Source: Paenibacillus sp. W2I17 (GTDB taxonomy: Bacteria > Bacillota > Bacilli > Paenibacillales > Paenibacillaceae). From it: 64,000 bases of DNA. Every line of letters begins with the position of its first letter. Position 1 is the stretch's first letter. The stretch spans positions 1,178,001 through 1,242,000 of the forward strand of contig NZ_JAUSXM010000001.1 of the NCBI RefSeq assembly GCF_030815985.1, read 5' to 3'. A program made the position numbers and the translations under genes. Below are positions 7,998-17,386 of this stretch, piece after piece. Under the pieces are notes generated by a model. The model was not told the DNA's origin. It saw nothing but the letters and a program-made list of their open reading frames with translations, and did no database searches.

Positions 7998-10019
7998 ATG
8001 AATTGGTTAAATGAACTTTATAAAATAAAAAAGCAGGAACCGGACAAGGAAATCGAACGTTCTTTGGTTAACGCCATCTTCCGAATTTATGACCGGTTCC
8101 CCCGAATCGGCCTTAGAGAACGGATCGGACAGCAAGAAATGTCTCTCGATATCGCCGATGCTTATATCCATGGACATAACGCCATGATTGAAGCTGGTGT
8201 CGGAATCGGTAAGTCTTTTGCGTACCTGATTCCAAGTCTGCTCACGAATCAAATGTCTCAGAAACCAGTCATTATAGCTACATCCTCCATTCAGCTTTCG
8301 GAACAGATACATAAAGATTTAAGGATCATTGGTAGTCGGTTGGGATTCTCAACGGTTCGCTCCGTGGTGGGGAAAGGCATGGGTCAGTACGCCTGTCGAA
8401 GTAGAGCAGCGGAATGGATCAGTCTTGATGATGCAAACTCCTCCGTATCTACCCTTGCACAGCGCATATTAGATTATGAAATTGATGAAAGAGCCGATAT
8501 TAAAGCTGGAGTTAGTGATGCCGAATGGTCCCACGTTTCCGTGAATGATTGCAAATTTGAACGTTGTCATCACAAAAATGCATGTTTGTTTTACGATATG
8601 AGAGCGAAATTGAATGCAAAGGCTCACGAGATTGATTTTATTATCGTGAACCAGGACTTGCTCATACGGGATTTGATGAAGAAAAAAGAAGGAGCCAAGA
8701 GCATCATCTCGGAACAGCCTGCTCTGATCGTCATTGATGAAGCGCATAATCTGGAAGCAAAAGTCCGGGATGCCAGAACACTTGAGTTCACTTATCGGGG
8801 AATCTGCCGCAATGTGGATACCACTGTACAGCTTCTCACGAAGCAGTCCGGGGATAAAAGTCTCTTCTCACAATCCAAGTTCATCAAAAACTGCGCTGAG
8901 CGCATCTTCAAACAGGTAAACGCGGATTTGCTCGACTATGCCAAGCAGGATAACGACCGAATTAAAGTGTCGGAGATCAAAGGAATACCGTTAAATCAGG
9001 TCTCGAACGATTTAAAAGATCTCAGTCTACGCCTTTCCATTTTGACCTCACGCCACGAACGGGAGATAGATGACGCTTTTGAAGCCATCAACGGGCTTAT
9101 TACTCTCATTAGTGTCTTATCTGAAATTGAGGACAATTATCTTTTATGGGCAAGCAGTCCTCTTAGAGTAACCACAATCAGCATCTGTCCCAAAGATATA
9201 AGCCAAGTTCTGAAATACGCTTTATTTAATGGCAAGGTACCTGTAATCCTAACATCAGCAACGCTGTGCCAAGGCGGGGATACGCTGGAGGAACAATATT
9301 CTTATATGACGGACTCCCTCGGTTATAAGGGAGATTTCCTAGAGCGCCAACCCTCCCCTTTTGACTACACCAACCATGCCATGATGTATATTTCGAACAA
9401 AGTTCCCTATTACCACCACGATCAGCGCGAAAACTATCTTAAAGCAGCTTACAACGAAGTGGTTCAACTCTGTAATCTAACTCAGGGAAGAACAATCATC
9501 CTTTTTTCAGCAAAAGAGGACATGAAGTACATTCACAAAAAGTTGATCTCAAGGGCTAATGAATACACTTGGGCAGTCCATGTTCAGAAAGAGGGTTCAT
9601 CACAGGACAGTGTCATCGCCGAATTCAGGAAAAGCAAAGGTGTACTGCTGGGTACCGGTGTATTCTGGGAAGGTGTGAATATCGAGGGGTCTGACCTGTC
9701 ACAGGTCATTATTTTCCGGCTGCCCTTCCCTGTTCCATCGGATCCTGTTTATGAATATAAGTCATCTGTAACGGAGAATCCGTTCATGGAGGTGTTTGTA
9801 CCGGACATGCTTCTTCGGTTGCGGCAAGGAACGGGACGCTTGATTCGTAGTGAAACGGACCTTGGCATACTCAGCATACTTGACTCCCGTCTCAGCGAAG
9901 CGGCTAAAAAGAGTTACCGGGAACAGGTGCTGGACACGTTGCCGTTCAAAAAAGTGACGGAGGATTTTGCGGTTTTGGAGAAATTTGTGCAAAATAAAAG
10001 GATACAACGTACGGATTAG
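7998..10019 (+). CDS. DinG/XPD-type ATP-dependent DNA helicase
   Basis: This 673-residue superfamily 2 helicase shows Walker A EAGVGIGKS (Lys72) and a DEAH box in VIDEAHNLE (247-250). Between them are four cysteines (Cys133, Cys185, Cys190, Cys196) spaced like the 4Fe-4S cluster of XPD, DinG and YoaA. The C-terminal QGTGRLIRSETDLG is the family's motif VI. Such enzymes unwind DNA 5'-3' and take part in repair and replication-conflict resolution. No exonuclease domain is present, unlike the Bacillus DinG nuclease fusion. ATG at 7998 is preceded by GAGGGG; a GTG frame extension from 7956 is less likely. It follows pdxR by 59 bp and a hairpin terminator lies downstream. Confidence 0.88.
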   Translation: MNWLNELYKIKKQEPDKEIERSLVNAIFRIYDRFPRIGLRERIGQQEMSLDIADAYIHGHNAMIEAGVGIGKSFAYLIPSLLTNQMSQKPVIIATSSIQLSEQIHKDLRIIGSRLGFSTVRSVVGKGMGQYACRSRAAEWISLDDANSSVSTLAQRILDYEIDERADIKAGVSDAEWSHVSVNDCKFERCHHKNACLFYDMRAKLNAKAHEIDFIIVNQDLLIRDLMKKKEGAKSIISEQPALIVIDEAHNLEAKVRDARTLEFTYRGICRNVDTTVQLLTKQSGDKSLFSQSKFIKNCAERIFKQVNADLLDYAKQDNDRIKVSEIKGIPLNQVSNDLKDLSLRLSILTSRHEREIDDAFEAINGLITLISVLSEIEDNYLLWASSPLRVTTISICPKDISQVLKYALFNGKVPVILTSATLCQGGDTLEEQYSYMTDSLGYKGDFLERQPSPFDYTNHAMMYISNKVPYYHHDQRENYLKAAYNEVVQLCNLTQGRTIILFSAKEDMKYIHKKLISRANEYTWAVHVQKEGSSQDSVIAEFRKSKGVLLGTGVFWEGVNIEGSDLSQVIIFRLPFPVPSDPVYEYKSSVTENPFMEVFVPDMLLRLRQGTGRLIRSETDLGILSILDSRLSEAAKKSYREQVLDTLPFKKVTEDFAVLEKFVQNKRIQRTD

Positions 10020-10066
10020 AAGTGGTACACCCAAACGCTATAAGACTGTTCCAATTACATGAAGCA

Positions 10067-10093
10067 GCCCTTCCACCTATCAAGCGGAAGGGC
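10067..10093 (+). terminator. Hairpin after the helicase gene
   Basis: GCCCTTCC pairs with GGAAGGGC across an eleven-base loop about 50 bp after the helicase stop. The tail (CAATTTCG) is only weakly T-rich, so termination may be partial. Confidence 0.5.
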
Positions 10094-10166
10094 CAATTTC
10101 GATGCTGGAAGTAAGATTTATGCTACAATATATTCCAGATCTACGAATCCCAAAGGAGGCATTACC

Positions 10167-10694
10167 ATGGTTGAAAGACCAAATACAGATGAATATGCAG
10201 CTTATTATGAAGGGTATATCCGGCTTGTTCCTGAAGGAAACATCATTGAAATGTTGGAGCAGCAGGCCCACATCGTACAAAATTTGCTTTCTTCATTAAC
10301 AGAAGAGCAAGCAAATTATCGTTACGCCGAAGGCAAATGGAGTGTGAAAGAGGTCATCGGACACCTTTTGGATAATGAACGCATCATGAGCAGCCGATTG
10401 CTTCGCATCGCCAGAGGTGACCAAGCGAATCATCCCGGCTACGATCAGGACGTGCTTATGCAGACCCACCCTTTCGATTCGTATACCCTGGCCGATTTGA
10501 GCGAAGAATATGCCATCACACGCCGCTCAACCATTCTTATGATTCGTCGCCTTACGCCGGAAGCTTGGCTCTGTAGAGGGATCGTCAGTGATAATCCTGC
10601 TTCAGCTCGATCGATTGCATTTGTTATGGCTGGGCATGAGCTCCACCACTTATCAGTACTTCGTGATCGCTATTCGTTAGATTTGAAATTATAA
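10167..10694 (+). CDS. DinB-superfamily protein
   Basis: The 175-residue protein fits the DinB/YfiT four-helix bundle family. The metal-binding histidines expected in this fold are visible in VIGHLLDNE and in GHELHHLSVL near the C-terminus, and WSVKEVIGHLLDNE is the most characteristic block. Members include bacillithiol- or mycothiol-dependent transferases and damage-inducible proteins of unknown reaction, so substrate is not predicted. ATG at 10167 follows AAAGGAGG at a good distance; the reading frame extends upstream to 10059 through the preceding hairpin without a start signal. It is a single gene ending in a strong bidirectional hairpin. Confidence 0.85.
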   Translation: MVERPNTDEYAAYYEGYIRLVPEGNIIEMLEQQAHIVQNLLSSLTEEQANYRYAEGKWSVKEVIGHLLDNERIMSSRLLRIARGDQANHPGYDQDVLMQTHPFDSYTLADLSEEYAITRRSTILMIRRLTPEAWLCRGIVSDNPASARSIAFVMAGHELHHLSVLRDRYSLDLKL

Positions 10695-10704
10695 AATTCA
10701 TTCA

Positions 10705-10746
10705 AAAAGACTTTGAACCTACATTCTCAGTAGGATCAAAGTCTTT
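10705..10746. terminator. Bidirectional terminator between convergent genes
   Basis: AAAAGACTTTGA and TCAAAGTCTTTT form a twelve-pair stem whose inner part (CCTAC/GTAGG) pairs as well. T-runs leave in both directions, serving the DinB gene and the convergent GH43 gene. Confidence 0.85.
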
Positions 10747-10772
10747 TCTCATCAGTCGTTTTATCGTTCAAA

Positions 10773-11714
10773 TTATCGTTCAAAATGAATCAGATGTGCG
10801 TCCTCTCGCAAAGATAATGTGGAATAATCATTTAGAATCGGAATGTCCCCATTGAACTCAATGGGCAGGACCACATAACTGGACTGAAAATAATCCGATC
10901 CGTTCCAGCGATCCGAAAAGTATAGGTACTCCTCTTCTGACCGCTTCAGCACAAATGCTGGTTGCGTTCGGTAAGTCGTTTCATCGCCAAAATCGCTGAG
11001 CATCCCCCATGGACCATCCATCGTATCAGCCATCGCGTATTTCCCTTGATTGGGAGCCCAACCCGTGCAAAATGAGGTCACCATATAATACTTCCCTTTT
11101 CGTTTGAAGACAGCTGGTGCCTCCCGATATTCCCCTTGCCACAGCTTTCCGACAAGACTTTCGACATTAAGGTAATCCTCCTGCAGACGATAGATGTGCA
11201 GGTCCGCATTGTCTCTGGCAGCCGAAATAAAATATGCCTTCCCGTCATCGTCCTGAAAGAGAGTGCAGTCACGCGACATGTACCCGTACGGATTAAAGCT
11301 GCCATGATACACGAAATGACTATCTGGAGAATCCGATGTGGCAATGGCGCATGCGGCATCGTTGTAATTGTTACCATTCTCATAGTGAGCCCAGAGTACA
11401 AACTTTTTTGTCACCGCGTTGAACAGAACTTTAGGCCGTTCGAGATTTACCTTTCCGCCTTTGTCATTCACTAATGCCAGATTCGTCCGAACTCGAATGG
11501 GGGCAGCTGGCGTAGATGTCCTCAGGATATGATTCCGAAACTCCCAGTTGAATAGATCTTTGGAACGGTAACAACTCACATAAATATCGTCTCTCCGATC
11601 TTCGCCATACCAGTAATAATAGTCATCATGGAATAACATATGTCCACCATGAGCATGGATTGGATTACCGCTTGAATCATTCCAGATGCCACCATTGGTT
11701 AATTGATTATTCAC
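10773..11714 (-). CDS. Intracellular GH43 glycosidase (exo-beta-1,3-galactanase-like)
   Basis: The 313-residue protein is a single five-bladed propeller of family GH43 without a signal peptide. The N-terminal GGIWNDSSGNPIHAHGG and WYGEDRR resemble the subfamily holding exo-beta-1,3-galactanases (GH43_24). The expected catalytic acid is the Glu in REAPAVFKRKGKYY. Members of this subfamily lack the usual base and use a Gln; a Gln is present at the matching place (RTQPAF). The start is GTG at 11714 with AGAGG upstream. It is the last gene of the transporter operon, 30 nt after the secreted paralogue, so it probably trims oligosaccharides after import. Substrate is inferred from family resemblance. 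Confidence 0.85.
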   Translation of the reverse strand: MNNQLTNGGIWNDSSGNPIHAHGGHMLFHDDYYYWYGEDRRDDIYVSCYRSKDLFNWEFRNHILRTSTPAAPIRVRTNLALVNDKGGKVNLERPKVLFNAVTKKFVLWAHYENGNNYNDAACAIATSDSPDSHFVYHGSFNPYGYMSRDCTLFQDDDGKAYFISAARDNADLHIYRLQEDYLNVESLVGKLWQGEYREAPAVFKRKGKYYMVTSFCTGWAPNQGKYAMADTMDGPWGMLSDFGDETTYRTQPAFVLKRSEEEYLYFSDRWNGSDYFQSSYVVLPIEFNGDIPILNDYSTLSLREDAHLIHFER

Positions 11715-11744
11715 ACCGTTACCTCTCTTCTTTTAGGAACATCG

Positions 11745-13463
11745 TTAATTGGTCTCCGATCCAAATACCTTCACTTCCCAAAGTCTTGGCGTGTACCAAT
11801 TGTTGGGGTTGTTATGAAGTGCCGCATTTTGCATATTAATTCGTACATACCTGGCAGCAGTGCTCGATAGCGTATCTGATGTGAAACCGTAAGATGTATT
11901 ATTGGTTCGATCCAATGCCACGGTCCAGTTTACATTATCCGTACTGGTCTCTATTTTATATTTGTAATAACCTTCGGAGCCTTTTTGCATCCACCAGGAG
12001 ATTTGCACATTATTTAACTGTTGAACGGAGCCGAGATCGACCTTCCACCAATGTGGCCAAGAACTGCCTGTGCCGACCCATTCAGTTTGATAGTTACCAT
12101 CATTAGCATAACTTGCCGGGTTTGTTCCAGTAGCCGTTTGGGCTGTTGCAGGTTTACCTTGCGACAGCAGTTTTCCATTCTGAACGGGAACGACAACATC
12201 ATCGCTTGTGTTGTACAGGACTTGATCAAAATAATCATAAAATGCGTAACCATCAGAGAACCAAACGGGAAGCAGTCGTTCCTCCGTTGTTCCATTTTGC
12301 GTGCCTGCCCAGCCGAACATCCAACGATATGCAACCATAACCACGTTGTTGCCCGTATCTGGCTTCACCCGCATGACGGAACCCGACTGCGCCGAGAAGG
12401 TTGACGTGTTACCAATCGTCCGTAATTCAGACCAATCTCCGTCTATGCTTGTTGCTGATGAATACAGGGGGATACTCGGATACCAACCTGCCGCTTGGGA
12501 AGAGAACAAATAATAAATGCCATCTTTTTTGATCATCTTGGGCAGTTCCCTGTGTTGATTTTGATAGATAACTGAAACTTGATGATCCACATCCAGCCAA
12601 TCGGAGGTCAACTTATATAGGATGGTGTCCGAATTATTATTGGCCGTAGAGATTAGATACGCCGAATCATCATCATCTTTGAAAATGGAGATATCCCGGG
12701 ATTGGTTCCCTTCCGGCCGAAAGCTTTTGTGAAATGTAAAGTCTTCTCCAGGCGTGGCTGAAGCCACCGATACTCTGGCAAGCGTGTAGTCTGTACTGTT
12801 TTCATAGTGAGCCCAAAAAACAAACTTGTTCGTTGGCGCATGGTAGAGGATATTGATCCCCTCAAATTTTGAATTCGCCAGATCGGGATGATCCGTGTAG
12901 GACAGGACCACTTTGTCGTTACCGTATGTGATGTCATCCGTTGATGTCTGTTGAATCATTTCGCCAAAACCGCCTGATGACTTTTGCACGAAATTAAATC
13001 TGTAGTAGGTGTCTCCAACTTTAAGTTCATTCGGGAGCATAAGCGTTGATTGCGTTGTGTTATCAAAAGTTGTGAGGTCCTCTGGAAGGCTGTAAGGGGT
13101 ATATTCTGGCGAGACAGCGGAGGTTAACAAGGAAGTTCCGCCATATGCCTTCACTTGATACTTGTATGTGTTGCCTATATTGAGTTCATAATCATCCGTC
13201 GTTGTACCTGTTAAGGTCTGTAATAACGTATAAGGCGCATTGTTCTCTGATCTGTATAACTCGTATGCAGTCGCTCCCTGGACAGGTGCCCAATGAATTT
13301 TGGCATTGGATACTTCGGATTCATTCTTCAGGACAAACAGTGTTGCGGCGATCTTGGTCTCTTCACCAGCAGCAGCGTGAACGGTTTGAGCTGAGGATGT
13401 TAAATGCACTGTTAACAACATCAATGCAATGACGATAGCCATCCACGATTTACCTTTGATCAT
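11745..13463 (-). CDS. Secreted GH43 glycosidase with FN3-like and F5/8-type (CBM32) domains
   Basis: The 572-residue protein begins with a classical signal peptide (cleavage likely near residue 31 after VHA). Next comes a fibronectin III-like module (about 40-105), a GH43 domain (about 115-425) and a C-terminal F5/8 type C/CBM32 galactose-binding-like domain (about 435-570; AATQTATGTNPASYANDGNY region, then KVDLGSVQQLN). The GH43 part is clearly related to the next gene's product: NKFVFWAHYEN and HRELPKMIKKDGIYYL align with NKK-type blocks there, and the Gln of SAQSG replaces the usual base. The AHGG-containing first blade is not recognisable, so its propeller is divergent. RBS AAAGGAG precedes ATG at 13463. 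It likely releases galactan or arabinogalactan fragments at the cell surface. Confidence 0.87.
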   Translation of the reverse strand: MIKGKSWMAIVIALMLLTVHLTSSAQTVHAAAGEETKIAATLFVLKNESEVSNAKIHWAPVQGATAYELYRSENNAPYTLLQTLTGTTTDDYELNIGNTYKYQVKAYGGTSLLTSAVSPEYTPYSLPEDLTTFDNTTQSTLMLPNELKVGDTYYRFNFVQKSSGGFGEMIQQTSTDDITYGNDKVVLSYTDHPDLANSKFEGINILYHAPTNKFVFWAHYENSTDYTLARVSVASATPGEDFTFHKSFRPEGNQSRDISIFKDDDDSAYLISTANNNSDTILYKLTSDWLDVDHQVSVIYQNQHRELPKMIKKDGIYYLFSSQAAGWYPSIPLYSSATSIDGDWSELRTIGNTSTFSAQSGSVMRVKPDTGNNVVMVAYRWMFGWAGTQNGTTEERLLPVWFSDGYAFYDYFDQVLYNTSDDVVVPVQNGKLLSQGKPATAQTATGTNPASYANDGNYQTEWVGTGSSWPHWWKVDLGSVQQLNNVQISWWMQKGSEGYYKYKIETSTDNVNWTVALDRTNNTSYGFTSDTLSSTAARYVRINMQNAALHNNPNNWYTPRLWEVKVFGSETN

Positions 13464-13534
13464 GTCTCATCATCTCCTTTTTTAGAAGAACAACCTTCCT
13501 GTTGCCGGAAGGCTGGTTCAGGTGAAACTAGACT

Positions 13535-15220
13535 TTATTTCAAATTCATCAGTGTCATTACATCCGTCTCACTGGCTTGGTTGTACCATTCGTTAACTTC
13601 TTCGATCACGGTGTCTCCGCCTTTTTCATGCCACTGTTTCACAAAGGTATCAAATGCTTCAAGCGGCTCATTGCCATATATGATTTTGGTGAACGTCTCC
13701 TGTTCCATAGTGGTCAACTGTTCCCACACATTTTGCATCGTTGGCGTTGGTGGACCGTTAAACTCATTTGGCAGTAAAACATCTCTGTTTTCATACGAAA
13801 TCCGGTATCCGTCCTGCGTCGTTTGATCCTTCGAGGCGCTCTGAATGAGGACACCCGTGTCGGCTTTAACTCCATTCGCCAGATCGTAGTAGGATTGGCC
13901 GGGACCATCAACACTCGGTGTATTTTTGGTGAATGCCATTTTCCCAACGCCCTGCACAGCCTCTAATGGCGTATTAAATTTTGTTGGATCAAAAGTGACT
14001 TCATCGTTAACGATATCGTAATCGTATCCTTGAGCGTAGCCGTATTTGAACTCTCCCGTGCTGAACGCTGCGTCGTACATTTTATCGTAGTACAGGAAGA
14101 AGGCTTCCATGTTCTGAAAATCCTTGTTAAACATGAACACACCATCGTTCAACTGGGCGGATTGGTAGGTCTTATCACCGTTCACACCTTGAATGGTCGG
14201 ATAAGCACTAATTTTTGCACCATCCACATTTTTCTCTACGTCCTTCACACTGTCGTACAGCCAAGGACGACCAATGATGATACCAGCTTTCCCCTCCGTA
14301 AAATCAGACAGTGCATCCCAGGCCCCTTGGGTGGCCAGTTCTTTGTTCAAGTACCCTTTTGCATACCAATCACGTAACTTGGCCAGTGCCTCTTTGTTGC
14401 CAGGAGCCACAGATCCATAGGTGAGTTTGCCGTTGTCGTTATGCCATTGTCTTGGAAGATGTTTGCCCGTGTATGCGCTGAATATCATGACCGGATCGCT
14501 GACCCAGCCCGTATTGTAGGAATCTTTACCTGAAAAAGTAAAGCCGTATGTGTCTTTCTTCCCGTTCCCATCTGGGTCCTCATTAGTGAACGCCGCGATG
14601 ACTTGTTCAAACTCATCAATCGTTGTTGGCGCTTCCAAATTCAATCTGTCCAACCAGTCCTGGCGGATCAACATGACTTCGCCTTCCGTCAGATTCGGCG
14701 CAATCGCCATCCCGTAGACCTTGCCCTCCCTAACCACTGGATTGAAGGTGGTCGGGTATTGTTTGTATATTTCTTTTATCCGGTCAGGCATGTAGGTTGA
14801 GATGTCTTCCGTAATCTCCTTGACCTGCCCCGACTCGATCAGATCATTGACCAGCATGGTATCATAGACGGGCAGAACGTCTGGCAGCTTCTCTGAACCT
14901 GTCAGTGCCAGTCTCAGCTTGGTATTATATTGTGAAGCATCACCTCCCAGCAGGGTGGTTTGGATTTTGATACCCAGGTTTTGTTCGCCCCAGCGGGTCA
15001 ATACATTGTCATTCAACGTCTCACCGTTGATGTACTTTCCAGCATTTTCATCCTGTTGTTTGGCGATGGTGATCGTAAACGGTGGATCATATTTTCCGTC
15101 CTTAAGCACTGATGCCGGTGCGGTCTCGGAAGCACTCTCTCCTTTGCTGCAGCCAGCCACAAGAATAGCCGACAGCATAACCATACTTACCATTTTCCAT
15201 AAATCAGTTCTTTTCTTCAT
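13535..15220 (-). CDS. ABC transporter sugar-binding lipoprotein (LplA type)
   Basis: The 561-residue protein carries a lipoprotein signal with lipobox LVAGC (Cys24), then a large extracellular solute-binding fold of the LplA/YtcQ kind used by CUT1 importers for oligosaccharides. ATG at 15220 fits; AAGGGGG lies upstream at slightly long spacing. It is the third gene of the operon (permease, permease, lipoprotein, GH43, GH43). A 182-bp hairpin repeat sits immediately upstream, between it and the second permease gene. No ATPase is encoded, as is usual for these systems, which share MsmX-type ATPases. Confidence 0.93.
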   Translation of the reverse strand: MKKRTDLWKMVSMVMLSAILVAGCSKGESASETAPASVLKDGKYDPPFTITIAKQQDENAGKYINGETLNDNVLTRWGEQNLGIKIQTTLLGGDASQYNTKLRLALTGSEKLPDVLPVYDTMLVNDLIESGQVKEITEDISTYMPDRIKEIYKQYPTTFNPVVREGKVYGMAIAPNLTEGEVMLIRQDWLDRLNLEAPTTIDEFEQVIAAFTNEDPDGNGKKDTYGFTFSGKDSYNTGWVSDPVMIFSAYTGKHLPRQWHNDNGKLTYGSVAPGNKEALAKLRDWYAKGYLNKELATQGAWDALSDFTEGKAGIIIGRPWLYDSVKDVEKNVDGAKISAYPTIQGVNGDKTYQSAQLNDGVFMFNKDFQNMEAFFLYYDKMYDAAFSTGEFKYGYAQGYDYDIVNDEVTFDPTKFNTPLEAVQGVGKMAFTKNTPSVDGPGQSYYDLANGVKADTGVLIQSASKDQTTQDGYRISYENRDVLLPNEFNGPPTPTMQNVWEQLTTMEQETFTKIIYGNEPLEAFDTFVKQWHEKGGDTVIEEVNEWYNQASETDVMTLMNLK

Positions 15221-15258
15221 GGAAACATGCCCCCTTCACTCATACTTAATTTGTTTTC

Positions 15259-15440
15259 TATATAAGTTCATATTTACACTGGCACTCCGATGACAGAACA
15301 ACCTTCCGATCGCTGTTATTCCCAGAATTTTTGATTCACTTTTACAAAGGTGAAATTCTGGTAATAAACGCGAACACTCCGCTTCTTCAGGCTTGTTCTG
15401 TCCTCTCCGTTATCGTGTAAATTTTAGTTAAACTTATATA
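15259..15440. repeat. Rep-A copy 1: long imperfect palindrome, intra-operonic
   Basis: The element is bounded by TATATAAGTT and AACTTATATA. Nested pairing segments occur inside: TTTACAC/GTGTAAA, GACAGAACAA/TTGTTCTGTC, TTATT/AATAA, CCAGAATTT/AAATTCTGG and TCACTTT/AAGGTGA around a TACA loop. It is about 75 percent identical by eye to the copy at 48355-48545. It has no open reading frame and fills the gap between the second permease gene and the lipoprotein gene. It could be a miniature inverted-repeat element or an RNA structure that sets expression of the lipoprotein relative to the permeases. Confidence 0.9.
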
Positions 15441-15465
15441 ACGATCCAATTTTTCGTCATCCTAA

Positions 15466-16335
15466 CTATTCTTTGACGGCTCCTAGTACAATTCCCTTCA
15501 CGAAATAACGTTGTAAAAAAGGATAGACCAAAATGATCGGTAGCGTGCTGACAAAAATTTGGGCTGCTTTGATGCTTTGCTCCGACATGGCTGCCACTTC
15601 AGACTGGCTCATCGCCATATTCTGCATATTGCTCTGCACAACAACGGTCTGTAGGAATGAAGCCAGCGGATACTTACTTGCATCGGACATGTACAAAATC
15701 CCGTCAAACCAGGAGTTCCAGTGCCCTACCATAATGAACAAGGATACTGTCGCTATGCCAGGCAGAGATAATGGTAAATATATTTTGCTAAGAATTACGA
15801 AAAAGGACGCTCCGTCAATGAAAGCTGCTTCTTCCAGGGCTTTGGGAATCGTTTTGAAAAAATTGACGAGAAGAATCAAATTATAAGCACCGAAAGCTCC
15901 CGGTAACACAAGAGCCCAGATGGTATCCTTTAAACCAAGGGCTGTGATCAATATGTAAGAAGGTATCAATCCCCCCGAGAAGAGCATGGTAAAGATAAAA
16001 AACCACATGAGCACGTTGCGTCCCCTGAATTCCTTGGACAGGGCATATCCTGCACAGGTAAGAATAAACATACTGATCGTCGTACCCAATACGGTTCGAG
16101 TGATGGATGTCAGCATGGCACCGTTGAAATTAGAATTGTTGAACGTTTTGATATAGGCATCCACATTGAACCCGACCGGCCAAAATGAAACCATATTACC
16201 GCTAATGGCCGCTTTACTGCTTAGCGATTGTGCCAACAAATGAAGCAGTGGAAGAAAACACGCCAGACCCGCCAGTATCATGAACGCGTAATTAAAATAG
16301 GAGAATACTCTATAACCTGTCGTCTTATGGTACAT
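15466..16335 (-). CDS. ABC sugar permease, LplC/YtcP type (CUT1)
   Basis: The 289-residue membrane protein has six predicted helices and the cytoplasmic EAA loop (EEAAFIDGASFFVILSKIYL), the contact with the ATPase. The ending QRYFVKGIVLGAVKE is the standard C-terminus of LplC-type permeases. With the partner permease 18 nt upstream it forms the membrane channel for the oligosaccharide bound by the lipoprotein. Rep-A copy 1 begins 25 bp after its stop codon. Confidence 0.95.
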   Translation of the reverse strand: MYHKTTGYRVFSYFNYAFMILAGLACFLPLLHLLAQSLSSKAAISGNMVSFWPVGFNVDAYIKTFNNSNFNGAMLTSITRTVLGTTISMFILTCAGYALSKEFRGRNVLMWFFIFTMLFSGGLIPSYILITALGLKDTIWALVLPGAFGAYNLILLVNFFKTIPKALEEAAFIDGASFFVILSKIYLPLSLPGIATVSLFIMVGHWNSWFDGILYMSDASKYPLASFLQTVVVQSNMQNMAMSQSEVAAMSEQSIKAAQIFVSTLPIILVYPFLQRYFVKGIVLGAVKE

Positions 16336-16353
16336 GATCCCTCTCCCTCCTTG

Positions 16354-17316
16354 TTAGAATATTTTGTAATTGGCATACTTATAGGCCAGCCTGTAAGAGA
16401 CAACGATCAAGATCAAGCTAATCCCCGATTTGAACAGTCCTACAGCTGTCCCGAAGCCGTATTGCCCGTTTAACAAGGATGAACGGTAAACATAGGTGTC
16501 AATAATATCTCCCGTACTGTAGACAAGCGGATTGTACAGATTGAAGACCTGATCAAAACCCGCGTCCAGAATATTTCCCAGACTCAATGTAGAAATGACG
16601 ATGATCATGGGCAACATGCTAGGCAAAGTGACGTATCGAATTTGCTGCCGGCGTGTGGCACCATCGATCTCGGCCGCTTCGTAATAAGATGGATTAATTC
16701 CCGCAATGGTCGCCAGATAAACAATCATGCCAAAGCCAAAGCTCTTCCATACATCGCTGATCACAACTGTGAATCGAAACAGATCAGGATCACCCAAGAA
16801 GTAAATGGGATCGTTCCCGAAAATCTGGGTCAAGATGTGATTGATCCCTCCGTCTAGCCCCAGAATGTCGATCATCAACCCCGCGACCGTTACCCAGGAC
16901 AAGAAATGCGGCAGATACACCAGTGTCTGAACACTTTTCTTAATGCCCATATTTCGGATCTCACTCAGCAGAATAGCCATGACGATTGGAACGATAATAC
17001 CAACGATAATTTTAGAAACGGCGATAATTAACGTATTAACGATCGCTTGTGTGGCTTCTTTGTACTGGAAAATTCGTTCGAAATTATCTAACCCGATCCA
17101 CCGTGAACCTGTGATGCCCAGCCATGGTTTGTAGTCCTGAAATGCCATGAGTAAACCTACCATCGGGCCATAAGAAAAGATGCAGACAAACACAAATGCG
17201 GGAATACAAAGTACGTACAAAGGCCAGCTTTTCTTAATTTCCTTTTTGAATGAAGTCCGCTGGGAAAGCTTTGTTTTTGTTTTTTTAGCGGATCTGACGG
17301 GCACAATCTCGTTAAT
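16354..17316 (-). CDS. ABC sugar permease, LplB type (CUT1), non-standard start
   Basis: This is the first gene of the operon: six membrane helices with EAA loop EAAEIDGATRRQQIRYVTLP. The N-terminus before KKSWPLYVLCIPAFVF is cytoplasmic. The start is uncertain. No in-frame ATG exists near the beginning. The best ribosome site (GAGGAGG at about 17325-17331) is eight bases before an in-frame ATT (17316), with a GTG further on (17304) at about twenty bases; a TTG at 17400 lacks a convincing site. ATG directly after the GAGGAGG is out of frame and reads only three codons. ATT initiation or a small upstream indel would both fit. Two cre-like sites lie upstream, and a YesM/YesN system is divergent. 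Confidence 0.85.
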   Translation of the reverse strand: MNEIVPVRSAKKTKTKLSQRTSFKKEIKKSWPLYVLCIPAFVFVCIFSYGPMVGLLMAFQDYKPWLGITGSRWIGLDNFERIFQYKEATQAIVNTLIIAVSKIIVGIIVPIVMAILLSEIRNMGIKKSVQTLVYLPHFLSWVTVAGLMIDILGLDGGINHILTQIFGNDPIYFLGDPDLFRFTVVISDVWKSFGFGMIVYLATIAGINPSYYEAAEIDGATRRQQIRYVTLPSMLPMIIVISTLSLGNILDAGFDQVFNLYNPLVYSTGDIIDTYVYRSSLLNGQYGFGTAVGLFKSGISLILIVVSYRLAYKYANYKIF

Positions 17317-17372
17317 GTTGCATACCTCCTCTATGATGGTTCTTCGAAAGAGATCCTTGCAGTTAAGCTTAA

Positions 17373-17386
17373 CAAAAGCGCTTTCA
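17373..17386 (-). promoter_or_regulatory. cre-like site, inner
   Basis: Minus strand TGAAAGCGCTTTTG matches 12 of 14 cre consensus positions. It lies between the likely promoter and start of the galactan operon, a position where CcpA acts as a roadblock. Confidence 0.45.
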
